Under the pieces are notes generated by a model. That model was given only the letters and a program-made list of their open reading frames with translations. It was not told the origin of the DNA and searched no databases. Shown one piece after another: positions 1-5,454 of a DNA stretch of 8,770 bases. Within the stretch, counting starts at the first letter, position 1. Each line of letters starts with the position of its first letter. The position numbers were made by a program, and so were the translations under genes. Origin of the DNA: an uncultured Alphaproteobacteria bacterium (GTDB lineage Bacteria > Pseudomonadota > Alphaproteobacteria > RF32 > CAG-239); assembly GCA_944392285.1 (NCBI GenBank), contig CALXWF010000065.1, forward strand, positions 1 through 8,770. The letters are read 5' to 3'.

Positions 1-52
1 ATCCGTGTTGAAGTTATTCTAAAATTTGTCTGCTAAAGCAGTGGTTTTCTGG

Positions 53-98
53 ATGCTGAACGTCCCACGTCCTGTGGGGCGTGGGCTTCAGCATGACA
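53..98. repeat. Palindromic element, copy 1
   Basis: Outer arms TGCTGAA (54-60) and TTCAGCA (87-93) are perfect inverted repeats. Inside them CCCACGTCC pairs with the GGGGCGTGGG side, with one G:T wobble, around a TGT loop. The element is followed by TGACA. The 40-base fold is identical in length to copies 2 and 3, and the sequence differs from copy 3 at a single base. Confidence 0.85.
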
Positions 99-179
99 GG
101 AAAGAGAGAGCTTCGCAAGTCGCGCAATCTGTGTTGAAATTGTTTTAAGGGAATAAGGACTGCTTCGCAGTGGTTTGAG

Positions 180-225
180 ATCCTGAATGTGTCACAGCCC
201 GTAGGGTGTGACCTTCAGGATGACA
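180..225. repeat. Palindromic element, copy 2 (compensatory variant)
   Basis: Outer arms TCCTGAA (181-187) and TTCAGGA (214-220) are perfect inverted repeats. The inner stem is GTCACAGCCC against GGGTGTGAC around a GTA loop, followed by TGACA. The inner stem differs from copies 1 and 3, but the differences on the two arms match, so pairing is kept. Confidence 0.85.
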
Positions 226-244
226 GTATAGGGGAAAGAGGAGC

Positions 245-270
245 TGGCCTTTGGAATGACAGAGAAAGGG
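245..270. repeat. Partial repeat piece, first copy
   Basis: TGGCCTTTGGAATGACAG followed by an AGAAAGGG tail. It matches 345-370 at 23 of 26 positions and ends in the same ATGACAG motif as the palindromic elements, so it looks like a right-hand remnant of a related element. It has no left arm of its own. Confidence 0.7.
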
Positions 271-289
271 TAAGAGGGCGCGATTTGAG

Positions 290-335
290 ATGCTGAACGT
301 CCCGCGTCCTGTGGGGCGTGGGCTTCAGCATGACA
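290..335. repeat. Palindromic element, copy 3
   Basis: Arms TGCTGAA (291-297) and TTCAGCA (324-330) enclose an inner stem nearly identical to copy 1. The only change is A to G in CCCGCGTCC, which swaps an A:T pair for a G:T pair and leaves the fold intact. TGACA follows at 331-335. Confidence 0.85.
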
Positions 336-344
336 ATACTTCAA

Positions 345-370
345 TGGCCTTTGGCATGACAGGGAAAGGA
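345..370. repeat. Partial repeat piece, second copy
   Basis: TGGCCTTTGGCATGACAG followed by a GGAAAGGA tail, exactly 100 bases after the first copy. Each partial piece sits just to the right of a full palindrome (20 bases after copy 2, 10 bases after copy 3). This suggests that a palindrome-plus-remnant block was duplicated. Confidence 0.7.
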
Positions 371-386
371 ATCACCCCCACCCTAA

Positions 387-590
387 CCCTCCCCCGTTGA
401 GGGGGAGGGAAAATAAAAGGAAATGTCCGCCCCGTCAAGGGGGAGGGAAAATAAAAGGAAATGTCCGCCCCCGTCAAGGGGGAGGAAATAAAAGGAAATG
501 AGTTCCGTCGAGGGGGAGAAAGTAATAGAAAGAAGCTGTCCCGTTAAATGGGAGAGAATAAAAAGAAAGGCGCCCGTTAGGAAAATAAAA
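387..590. repeat. Degenerate G-rich tandem repeat array (about 38-base units)
   Basis: A unit made of a C-run, CGTT or CGTC, a GGGGGAGGG-like run and an AAAATAAAAGGAAATG tail recurs six times. Taking the CGT in each unit as anchor, copies lie at 395, 433, 472, 506, 542 and 575, with steps of 38, 39, 34, 36 and 33. The first unit forms a perfect 9-base-pair hairpin, CCCTCCCCC (387-395) against GGGGGAGGG (401-409). Later units progressively lose the G-run and the pairing; the sixth is only CCCGTTAGGAAAATAAAA. A C-rich lead (CACCCCCACCCTAACC) precedes the first unit. No reading frame here is convincing. Confidence 0.8.
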
Positions 591-613
591 AAAGCCCCGT
601 TTGGGGCTTTTTT
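587..613 (-). terminator. Intrinsic terminator of cysS (possibly bidirectional)
   Basis: GCCCC (594-598) pairs with GGGGC (603-607) around a GTTT loop, extended by six A:T pairs on each side. Read on the minus strand, the hairpin is followed by a T-run and lies one base past the cysS stop codon. The A and T runs on both sides would let it act in either direction. Its CCCCGTTTGGGG core resembles the core of the neighbouring tandem units. Confidence 0.9.
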
Positions 614-614
614 C

Positions 615-2042
615 TTAAAGTTTGGTTATTTCAACCTCGTTTCCGGCAATATCCTTAATGCCATAGCCCATGGCTTTAAGTTTATCACGGAGTTCGTCTG
701 ATTTGGCCCAATCTTTATTCAAGCGTGCTTGTTTGCGCTCTTCAATTAAGGCTTTGGCCTCCGGGGTGACTTCAACCTCTTGTTCGGCAGGTTTGTTGGT
801 AAGCAAATTGAGCGTAAAGATTTTTTCAATATGCTCCATAAACTTTAATTTATCTGCGCTCGTCACTTCAGCGTCTTTGACTAAGGACCAAACCACCGAC
901 AAGGCTTGCGGCGTTTTTAAGTCATCAAACATATAGTTATCAAAATTAGTCAGATATTGAGATAACTTGGCCTGACTGATTTTTTGTGCTTCTGCAGATA
1001 CTTCCGTTTTGTCTTCTTTCCAAAGGGCTATCTTTTTTAACAGATTTTCATAAGCCGTTTTGGCCGCGTCCAAGCTCTCATAGCTGAATACCAACTGTGT
1101 TCTGTAATGAGCGCCTAAGCAAAAATATTTATAATGCTCCGGACGGTAGCCTTTTTCGGTCAAAACATCTAAGGTTAAGAAGTTGCCGGCAGATTTGCTC
1201 ATCTTACCGTCTTTAACTTGCAGAAACTCCGAATGTACCCAATAGTTAACCCATTGGTGGCCAAGATAACCCTCACTTTGAGCAATCTCATTTTCATGAT
1301 GAACCGGAATATGGTCAATACCGCCGCAGTGGATGTCTACCCTGTCGCCAAGATATTTCATGGCCATGGCTGAGCATTCTATATGCCAACCGGGATAGCC
1401 ACGCCCCCAGGGAGAATCCCATTGCAGAATCTGGTTTTCAAATTTTGAGGTGGTAAACCACAAAACAAAGTCTGACGGGTTACGCTTGTTTTCATCTTGG
1501 TCAACACGGGCACCATGACGCAAATCTTCGCGCTTTTGCCCCGAGAGTTTGCCATAATCTTTAAACTTCGACGTATCATAATAAACATTTCCGCCGGCGA
1601 CATAGGCATAACCTTTATCTTCCAGACCTTTGACAAAGTTAATCATATCTTGGACATGCTCGGTTGCACGGCAAACAACATTCGGACGTGCAATGCCTAA
1701 GGCATGGGTATGCTCAAAAAAGATTTTTTCATATTTGCGGGCAATATCCAAAACGCCGGCATGCTCCTTTTGAGCAGCCAAGACCATTTTGTCATCACCG
1801 TCGTCACCATCACCGGTTAAGTGACCGACATCTGTAATATTCATAACATGTTTAACCTTATAGCCCGCCGTCTTTAAGGTTTTTACAAAGACATCTTCAA
1901 ATATATATGTGCGGAGATTGCCGATGTGCGCATAGTTATAAACGGTCGGACCACAACAGTAGATTTTGATTTCATTATTCTCAATCGGTACTATTTTGTC
2001 GGTCTTACGCGTTAAACTATTTTGAATTAAAACATCATGCAC
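615..2042 (-). CDS. cysS: Cysteine--tRNA ligase (CysRS), GTG start
   Basis: A cytosolic class I aminoacyl-tRNA synthetase that joins cysteine to tRNA-Cys using ATP. From the GTG start it has 475 residues, close to the usual 460 or so. The zinc ligands expected for the family are present: C30 in CCGPTVY, C223 in GWHIECSAM, H248 and E252 in HHENE. The ATP-binding signatures are HIGN (39-42) and KMSKS (280-284). Residues 69-86 carry an acidic, glycine-rich loop variant (NITDVGHLTGDGDDGDDK). The C-terminal part holds the helical tRNA-binding region and ends in a DKLKAMGYGIKD motif typical of CysRS. The frame stays open to an ATG at 2123, but I chose GTG at 2042 because AAGGAG lies seven bases upstream of it, and the longer form would begin inside the neighbouring terminator and pass through the promoter. 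It appears to be transcribed alone. Confidence 0.97.
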   Translation of the reverse strand: MHDVLIQNSLTRKTDKIVPIENNEIKIYCCGPTVYNYAHIGNLRTYIFEDVFVKTLKTAGYKVKHVMNITDVGHLTGDGDDGDDKMVLAAQKEHAGVLDIARKYEKIFFEHTHALGIARPNVVCRATEHVQDMINFVKGLEDKGYAYVAGGNVYYDTSKFKDYGKLSGQKREDLRHGARVDQDENKRNPSDFVLWFTTSKFENQILQWDSPWGRGYPGWHIECSAMAMKYLGDRVDIHCGGIDHIPVHHENEIAQSEGYLGHQWVNYWVHSEFLQVKDGKMSKSAGNFLTLDVLTEKGYRPEHYKYFCLGAHYRTQLVFSYESLDAAKTAYENLLKKIALWKEDKTEVSAEAQKISQAKLSQYLTNFDNYMFDDLKTPQALSVVWSLVKDAEVTSADKLKFMEHIEKIFTLNLLTNKPAEQEVEVTPEAKALIEERKQARLNKDWAKSDELRDKLKAMGYGIKDIAGNEVEITKL

Positions 2043-2049
2043 TTTTTTT

Positions 2050-2055
2050 CTCCTT
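2050..2055 (-). promoter_or_regulatory. Ribosome-binding site fixing the cysS GTG start
   Basis: AAGGAG on the minus strand, seven bases before GTG. No comparable site stands before the in-frame ATG codons further upstream, so this decides the start. Confidence 0.85.
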
Positions 2056-2073
2056 AAAAAAAATTCCTTGGTA

Positions 2074-2101
2074 AGGATAGCAGAATATATGCCTCTGTCA
2101 A
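2074..2101 (-). promoter_or_regulatory. Sigma-70-type promoter of cysS
   Basis: On the minus strand a perfect -35 hexamer TTGACA (2101-2096) is followed after 16 bases by TATCCT (2079-2074). Transcription would begin near 2067, giving a leader of about 25 bases that contains the AAGGAG site. The spacer is one base shorter than ideal and the -10 matches 4 of 6 positions. Confidence 0.7.
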
Positions 2102-2114
2102 TTATCATCTTTAT

Positions 2115-2153
2115 AAAAAACACCGCTGTTTATCCACAAACAGCGGTGTTTTT
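2115..2153 (-). terminator. Strong intrinsic terminator of the membrane protein/META lipoprotein unit
   Basis: A perfect 16-base-pair inverted repeat (2116-2131 with 2138-2153) with core CACCGCTGTTT and AAACAGCGGTG around the loop ATCCAC. It is followed on the minus strand by a T-run. It lies 16 bases past the lipoprotein stop codon and just upstream of the cysS promoter, insulating the two units. Confidence 0.92.
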
Positions 2154-2169
2154 ATCTCAACAGACAGGG

Positions 2170-2577
2170 TTATTCTGCCGCATCTTCCGAAATCGGCCCG
2201 AGCTCTTCAAAAACCAGCTCGCCGCCCTTTGAGCTTGTCAGTGTCAGCTTGCCGGCTTCTAACTTGTAGCTCACTACCTCAGGCAAAAATTGCAGATATG
2301 AACTCTCTGCTTTCATCATGTCTTGCGGGCCGGCCATCATGGTCGATCCGATAGGACCTAAGGTTAATTTGCCGTTTTCAAGTTTGTAACTGCCAAAATA
2401 ACGGTTTACCGCTGATTGGCCGTAAAAACGCGGCTCATTTTTATCAAAGGCGATTGTAATTTCAGCCTTATCCGGTGCATTTGTCAGTTTGTATTCTTTG
2501 CCGACAAAGCCTTCAGGGGCTTTGCTGCAGGCCGCCAAAAGACCAAAGGCAAAAATTGCGGTTAAAATTTTGTTCAT
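2170..2577 (-). CDS. META-domain (HslJ-like) lipoprotein
   Basis: A 135-residue predicted lipoprotein. The first 17 residues form a short signal peptide ending in lipobox L14-A15-A16-C17; Ser at the next position would favour outer-membrane sorting under E. coli rules. Residues about 23-126 fit the META/HslJ fold: a strand-rich lead, NRYFGSYKLENGKLTLGPI (58-76), then TMMAGPQDM, and a closing VVSYKLEAGKLTLTS. In E. coli HslJ is linked to heat shock and novobiocin resistance; its biochemical role is unsettled. As I recall the family, this domain usually has GCNR and MACP motifs with cysteines; here they read AVNR (56-59) and MAGP (81-84), so both cysteines are absent. The start follows TAAGGAG by six bases; a longer in-frame start at 2637 would overlap the upstream gene and lacks a signal peptide at its end. 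It is second in a two-gene unit. Confidence 0.88.
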   Translation of the reverse strand: MNKILTAIFAFGLLAACSKAPEGFVGKEYKLTNAPDKAEITIAFDKNEPRFYGQSAVNRYFGSYKLENGKLTLGPIGSTMMAGPQDMMKAESSYLQFLPEVVSYKLEAGKLTLTSSKGGELVFEELGPISEDAAE

Positions 2578-2583
2578 AAGCCT

Positions 2584-2590
2584 CTCCTTA
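2584..2590 (-). promoter_or_regulatory. Ribosome-binding site overlapping the upstream stop codon
   Basis: TAAGGAG on the minus strand: TAA (2590-2588) is the stop of the upstream membrane protein, and the whole string is the ribosome-binding site for the lipoprotein ATG six bases further on. This arrangement favours translational coupling of the two genes. Confidence 0.85.
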
Positions 2591-3415
2591 TTTGTTCTTA
2601 TCCAACTTTGCCGGAATCGAAAGAATTGCACGAGCAATGTCGATGGTAAAATAGTAGCCGATAAATGACAGATAGAAAATCAACGGCAACAATGCGCCGC
2701 ACAAAGCATAGGCTATAATACCCGCTTGCATGGAAATCTGCCCGATATAGGCAAATTCGGCAAACATAATATAAACCAGTTGATAAGCGACAAAAATCAT
2801 GCAGCCGCAAAAGATTAAAGGTACAAGTTTCAACGAACCTTTGGCAAAGAAAGTTAAAATGCCGATAAATTCTTCTCCGGCCGAGATATCTTTAACAACC
2901 TCAATATTTAAGCTTTCCGGATTTAAGGCAATAGCCAGCCAATATTCGCAAATAACCGCAACGGCAAACCAAATCAGAAACAGCTCAAAACTGCTGGTCT
3001 TAATGGCTAAAACAAGCCCGCCGAACAAACTTAAAATTCCAAAGATACCAACGGCAAAAGCAAAAACTTGCAAAATGGCGGTTGATGAAAGTTTGGCCGG
3101 CGTGTTTTTTATCAAAATATTCAGACAGGGCAACGTCTTGGCCGCAATATATTGAAAAACGATTGCAACCACAGCGCCGACGATACCTCCGCCCAAAACA
3201 GCGGCGACACTCAGAGCATTATACTTCATAACCAAAACCAAGGCTGACAAAAATGACATTATTGCAATAAAATACATTAAGCCCAAGCCGACTTTGGTAA
3301 ACCATTTTTCATTGTTTTCTACAAAATTGCTGTAGGCTGTTTTCTTTAGCCATGCAAAAAAATCATCAATCAGCGTTTCTGTTAAAACGCCATTTTCTTT
3401 TACGCTTTTAGCCAT
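2588..3415 (-). CDS. Six-helix integral membrane protein, unknown function
   Basis: I do not recognise this 275-residue protein. It has a soluble N-terminus (1-40, NGVLTETLIDDFFAWLKK), then hydrophobic helices at about 42-63, 72-92, 114-138, 143-164, 195-218 and 231-256, and a short basic tail (SIPAKLDKNK). Even helix number and basic ends put both termini in the cytosol. The only sizeable loop between helices is 165-194, containing ESLNIEVVKDISAGEEF. No catalytic, transport or nucleotide-binding motif is visible. The ATG is preceded by AGGAG eight bases upstream. It is the first gene of a two-gene unit with the META lipoprotein, and is divergent from the SPFH operon. A stress- or envelope-related role is suggested only by the neighbours. 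Confidence 0.85.
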   Translation of the reverse strand: MAKSVKENGVLTETLIDDFFAWLKKTAYSNFVENNEKWFTKVGLGLMYFIAIMSFLSALVLVMKYNALSVAAVLGGGIVGAVVAIVFQYIAAKTLPCLNILIKNTPAKLSSTAILQVFAFAVGIFGILSLFGGLVLAIKTSSFELFLIWFAVAVICEYWLAIALNPESLNIEVVKDISAGEEFIGILTFFAKGSLKLVPLIFCGCMIFVAYQLVYIMFAEFAYIGQISMQAGIIAYALCGALLPLIFYLSFIGYYFTIDIARAILSIPAKLDKNK

Positions 3416-3449
3416 TGTTATTTCTCCTAAATGATTAAGTTATGCGCAC

Positions 3450-3455
3450 AGTATA
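3450..3455 (-). promoter_or_regulatory. Probable -10 element for the minus-strand membrane protein unit
   Basis: TATACT on the minus strand (5 of 6 matches to TATAAT), about 35 bases before the ATG. It would give a leader of under 30 bases containing the AGGAG site. No clear -35 box stands at the right distance; the region upstream is only T-rich. Confidence 0.4.
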
Positions 3456-3520
3456 GCCTTTAATTGCAAAATTAAAAGTAAAAACACGCCTTGGGTATAA
3501 ATTTTATATAGAAAATAGGC

Positions 3521-3550
3521 TTGCAAAACCATGTGTGTATATATTAAGAT
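3521..3550 (+). promoter_or_regulatory. Possible promoter of the SPFH operon
   Basis: TTGCAA (3521-3526) and TAAGAT (3545-3550) are separated by 18 bases, each matching the sigma-70 consensus at 4 of 6 positions. The whole 3416-3591 divergent region is AT-rich and offers other weak options (for example TATATT at 3540-3545), so an alternative sigma factor or an activator could be used. Confidence 0.35.
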
Positions 3551-3591
3551 AGTCGCATGTAAGTTGATATGAAGGCATCGGAGAGAGTTTT

Positions 3592-4755
3592 ATGGCCATA
3601 GAAGATATCATTAAGCATGAAGGAAACAATCATGAACTTATTTGGAAGCATCCTTGCGAAGATTTTAATGTCGGCTCACAGCTCATCGTTCATGAGAGGC
3701 AAGAAGCCATCTTCTTGTTAAATGGGCAGATTATTGCCGTTTTTGGCAGTGGTCGCCACACCTTATCTACAGAAAATATTCCTTTTTTAAGAGACATTAT
3801 TAATATTGGGACAGGGAATCAAACTCCTTTCCATGCCGAGGTTTATTTTGTTAATAAAGTTGAACAGCTCGCCATAAAATGGGGAACCGAATCGAAGATA
3901 TCTTTTATTGAACCTACCTTTAATTTTCCGCTTTCTCTTGGGGCAAGCGGCGAGTTCTTTATTAGCATAGATGACGGGACAAAGCTGTTTTTGCGTCTGC
4001 TCGGGACAGAAAACTTATTAGACCAAGAATTATTGGTTTCGTATTTCAAGTCATTTATGATGATGCATATAAAATCTGTTTTGGCAACGACCATAATGGA
4101 GAATAAATATAATATATTCACACTTGATGCCGAATTGCCAGAGTTATCACAGAAAATTAAAGCTAAAATAGAAAACGTATTCAAAGATTATGGCGTTAAA
4201 CTTGAGCGCTTTTTTATTGCAAATATTGTACGCCCTGAAGGGGATCCGGTTTTTGAACGTTTTAAAAGTCTTTATTTTAGAGAATATGCCGATGTTAAAG
4301 ATGCAGAAATCAAACAAAAGGTTGCCGTTATCGATCAAAACACCGAAGCAAAGAAAACAATTATTGAAGCCGGAGCTTTGGCTCAAAAGCGCAATATTGA
4401 AGGTTATACTTATCATCAGGAAAGAGGTTTTGATATTGCTGAAAAAGTTGCTGAAAATGAAAGCGTCGGCGAATTTAGCAATCTGGGAATCGGCATGGGA
4501 ATGATTAGCGGTGTCGGAAACACCTTAGGCGGCATGGTCAGCAACGTTACTTCACAGATAATTCCTTCTATGGTTGCACCGACGAATCCGAATGTAGCAG
4601 TTACTTGTCCGCATTGCGGCAAACAAATTGCCCAAGATTCAAAATTCTGTTCTAACTGCGGACAGGCTTTGGCTAATGCAGAAAAATGTTTAAATTGCGG
4701 ACATATATGGAATAAAGGTGAAGCATTTTGTCCGAATTGCGGAAATAAGAGGTAA
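3592..4755 (+). CDS. YdjI-type SPFH (band 7) protein with C-terminal double zinc ribbon
   Basis: A 387-residue soluble SPFH protein of the family often labelled 'virion core protein-like' (Bacillus YdjI). Family signatures are clear: LIWKHPCEDFNVGSQLIV (16-33), QEAIFLLNGQI, FGSGRHTLSTENIPFL, and the KWGT strand (96-99). Residues about 25-215 form the SPFH domain, ending in an FKDYGVKLERFFI segment. Residues 220-290 are charged helix, the usual oligomerising stretch. A glycine-rich hydrophobic linker (297-315) leads to two zinc ribbons: C339/C342/C353/C356 and C366/C369/C380/C383. There is no membrane helix, so it probably sits at the membrane face through partners. In Bacillus, YdjI acts with zinc-ribbon/membrane partners and PspA in membrane stress; here no PspA is in view. 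GGAG lies eight bases before ATG. It is the first gene of the operon and is followed two bases later by the next. Confidence 0.92.
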   Translation: MAIEDIIKHEGNNHELIWKHPCEDFNVGSQLIVHERQEAIFLLNGQIIAVFGSGRHTLSTENIPFLRDIINIGTGNQTPFHAEVYFVNKVEQLAIKWGTESKISFIEPTFNFPLSLGASGEFFISIDDGTKLFLRLLGTENLLDQELLVSYFKSFMMMHIKSVLATTIMENKYNIFTLDAELPELSQKIKAKIENVFKDYGVKLERFFIANIVRPEGDPVFERFKSLYFREYADVKDAEIKQKVAVIDQNTEAKKTIIEAGALAQKRNIEGYTYHQERGFDIAEKVAENESVGEFSNLGIGMGMISGVGNTLGGMVSNVTSQIIPSMVAPTNPNVAVTCPHCGKQIAQDSKFCSNCGQALANAEKCLNCGHIWNKGEAFCPNCGNKR

Positions 4756-4757
4756 GC

Positions 4758-5429
4758 ATGAAAAATTCGAATCTGGTAAAATGGCTTGTACTTGCCGATA
4801 TTGTATTCTTACTGTTATACAGCAGTTTAATGTTTATCTTGGTGTCGCAACATGACCTTGCGTTTTACACCATATATGGGTTTACGGCTTTTGCCATAGT
4901 GTCCTTTGGCTTTGCGCTGCACTCTATTATTTTTCTGCCTAAAAACCTTAAAGAGGCTTTTCTTAATGAGCCATATTTTACGATTTCGCTCTTCTATTTG
5001 ATTGGGCAACTTATTTACGGAATTTGGGCGCAAATTAATGCAGATGTTGCATATAAGTTTATTTTAAGCGGCAATATTTTATTATGTGGAACTTATTTAG
5101 TCGTTTTAATTTTGCTGCATATTGTCATTAGATTAAATAAGAGCTTTGAGCATCAAACAGAGGAAGAACGTCATTTTATCTTACGGTTGCGTCAGGTTTT
5201 GGTTGAAATATCTTCTCAACCCGGCGCTGCTCGGCAATACGCCCTAGATTTGCAAAAATTTATTGAGACGGTCATTCCTTATAGTTCGGAAAAAGCGCAG
5301 AGTTCCGAAAATAAGATTTTAGAGATTGCTTATAGTCTCGGCCAAACAGAAGATGAGCAATTATTGCAGAAATACGAACAAGAAATCAAACATCTGCTTA
5401 TCATTAGAAATGAACAATGTAAGTTATAA
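4758..5429 (+). CDS. Four-helix membrane protein with cytosolic helical tail, unknown function
   Basis: I do not recognise this 223-residue protein. Hydrophobic helices lie at about 7-30, 34-60, 73-92 and 100-126, with basic residues K2, K8 and R125/K128 suggesting both ends are cytosolic. Residues 127-223 are hydrophilic and predicted helical, rich in Glu, Gln and Lys (TEEERHFILRLRQVLVEI and, later, QLLQKYEQEIKHLLIIR), and could form helix bundles or bind a partner. There are no catalytic motifs. It begins two bases after the SPFH stop, with AGAGG five bases before its ATG, so the two are almost surely co-translated. By analogy with the membrane partners of YdjI in Bacillus it may anchor the SPFH protein; that is an inference from position, not similarity. 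Confidence 0.85.
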   Translation: MKNSNLVKWLVLADIVFLLLYSSLMFILVSQHDLAFYTIYGFTAFAIVSFGFALHSIIFLPKNLKEAFLNEPYFTISLFYLIGQLIYGIWAQINADVAYKFILSGNILLCGTYLVVLILLHIVIRLNKSFEHQTEEERHFILRLRQVLVEISSQPGAARQYALDLQKFIETVIPYSSEKAQSSENKILEIAYSLGQTEDEQLLQKYEQEIKHLLIIRNEQCKL

Positions 5430-5454
5430 AAATACTCTTTAGGATTATTGCTTT

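Larger units (their letters stand above)
1..380. repeat. Gene-free mosaic of intergenic palindromic repeats
   Basis: I see no credible gene in this stretch. It is built from related repeated pieces: three full-length palindromic elements (about 53-98, 180-225 and 290-335), two partial pieces (245-270 and 345-370), and a longer direct repeat in which 1-60 resembles 127-187. Between them lie purine-rich spacers such as AGGAAAGAGAGAG. Elements with TCCTGAA or TGCTGAA arms and a trailing ATGACA look like the non-coding interspersed repeats found between genes in many bacteria. There is no transposase, so if they ever moved they did so in trans. The left end may be cut by the window edge. Confidence 0.8.

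Noticed and set aside
1..370. CRISPR array
   Set aside because: The repeats are few, irregularly spaced, strongly palindromic and flanked by related rather than unique spacers; no cas gene is present.
401..517. G-quadruplex formed by the GGGGGAGGG runs
   Set aside because: G-runs within a unit are only two, and successive units are about 38 bases apart, too far for a compact quadruplex. The C-runs on the same strand favour hairpins instead.
1..590. Insertion sequence or prophage edge
   Set aside because: No transposase, integrase or coding frame is present; at most these are non-coding elements moved in trans.
498..701. Plus-strand 67-codon frame across the tandem array and the cysS end
   Set aside because: It runs through repeats and the terminator into the antisense of cysS, has no proper ribosome-binding context of its own (the GGAAATG context is a repeat unit), and gives a composition unlike a real protein.
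670..1700. Plus-strand frames at 670-936 and 1497-1700, and an alternative minus frame at 1379-1636
   Set aside because: All lie inside cysS, whose full set of catalytic motifs makes the main frame certain; these are antisense or out-of-frame shadows.
2578..2637. Twenty-codon N-terminal extension of the META lipoprotein
   Set aside because: It would overlap the upstream gene and put charged residues before the signal peptide; the ATG at 2577 has a better ribosome-binding site and a correct lipoprotein signal.
3843..4622. Minus-strand frames within the SPFH gene (3843-4184, 4147-4416, 4416-4622) and the plus frame 4190-4504
   Set aside because: They are shadows of a clearly homologous SPFH/zinc-ribbon coding frame.
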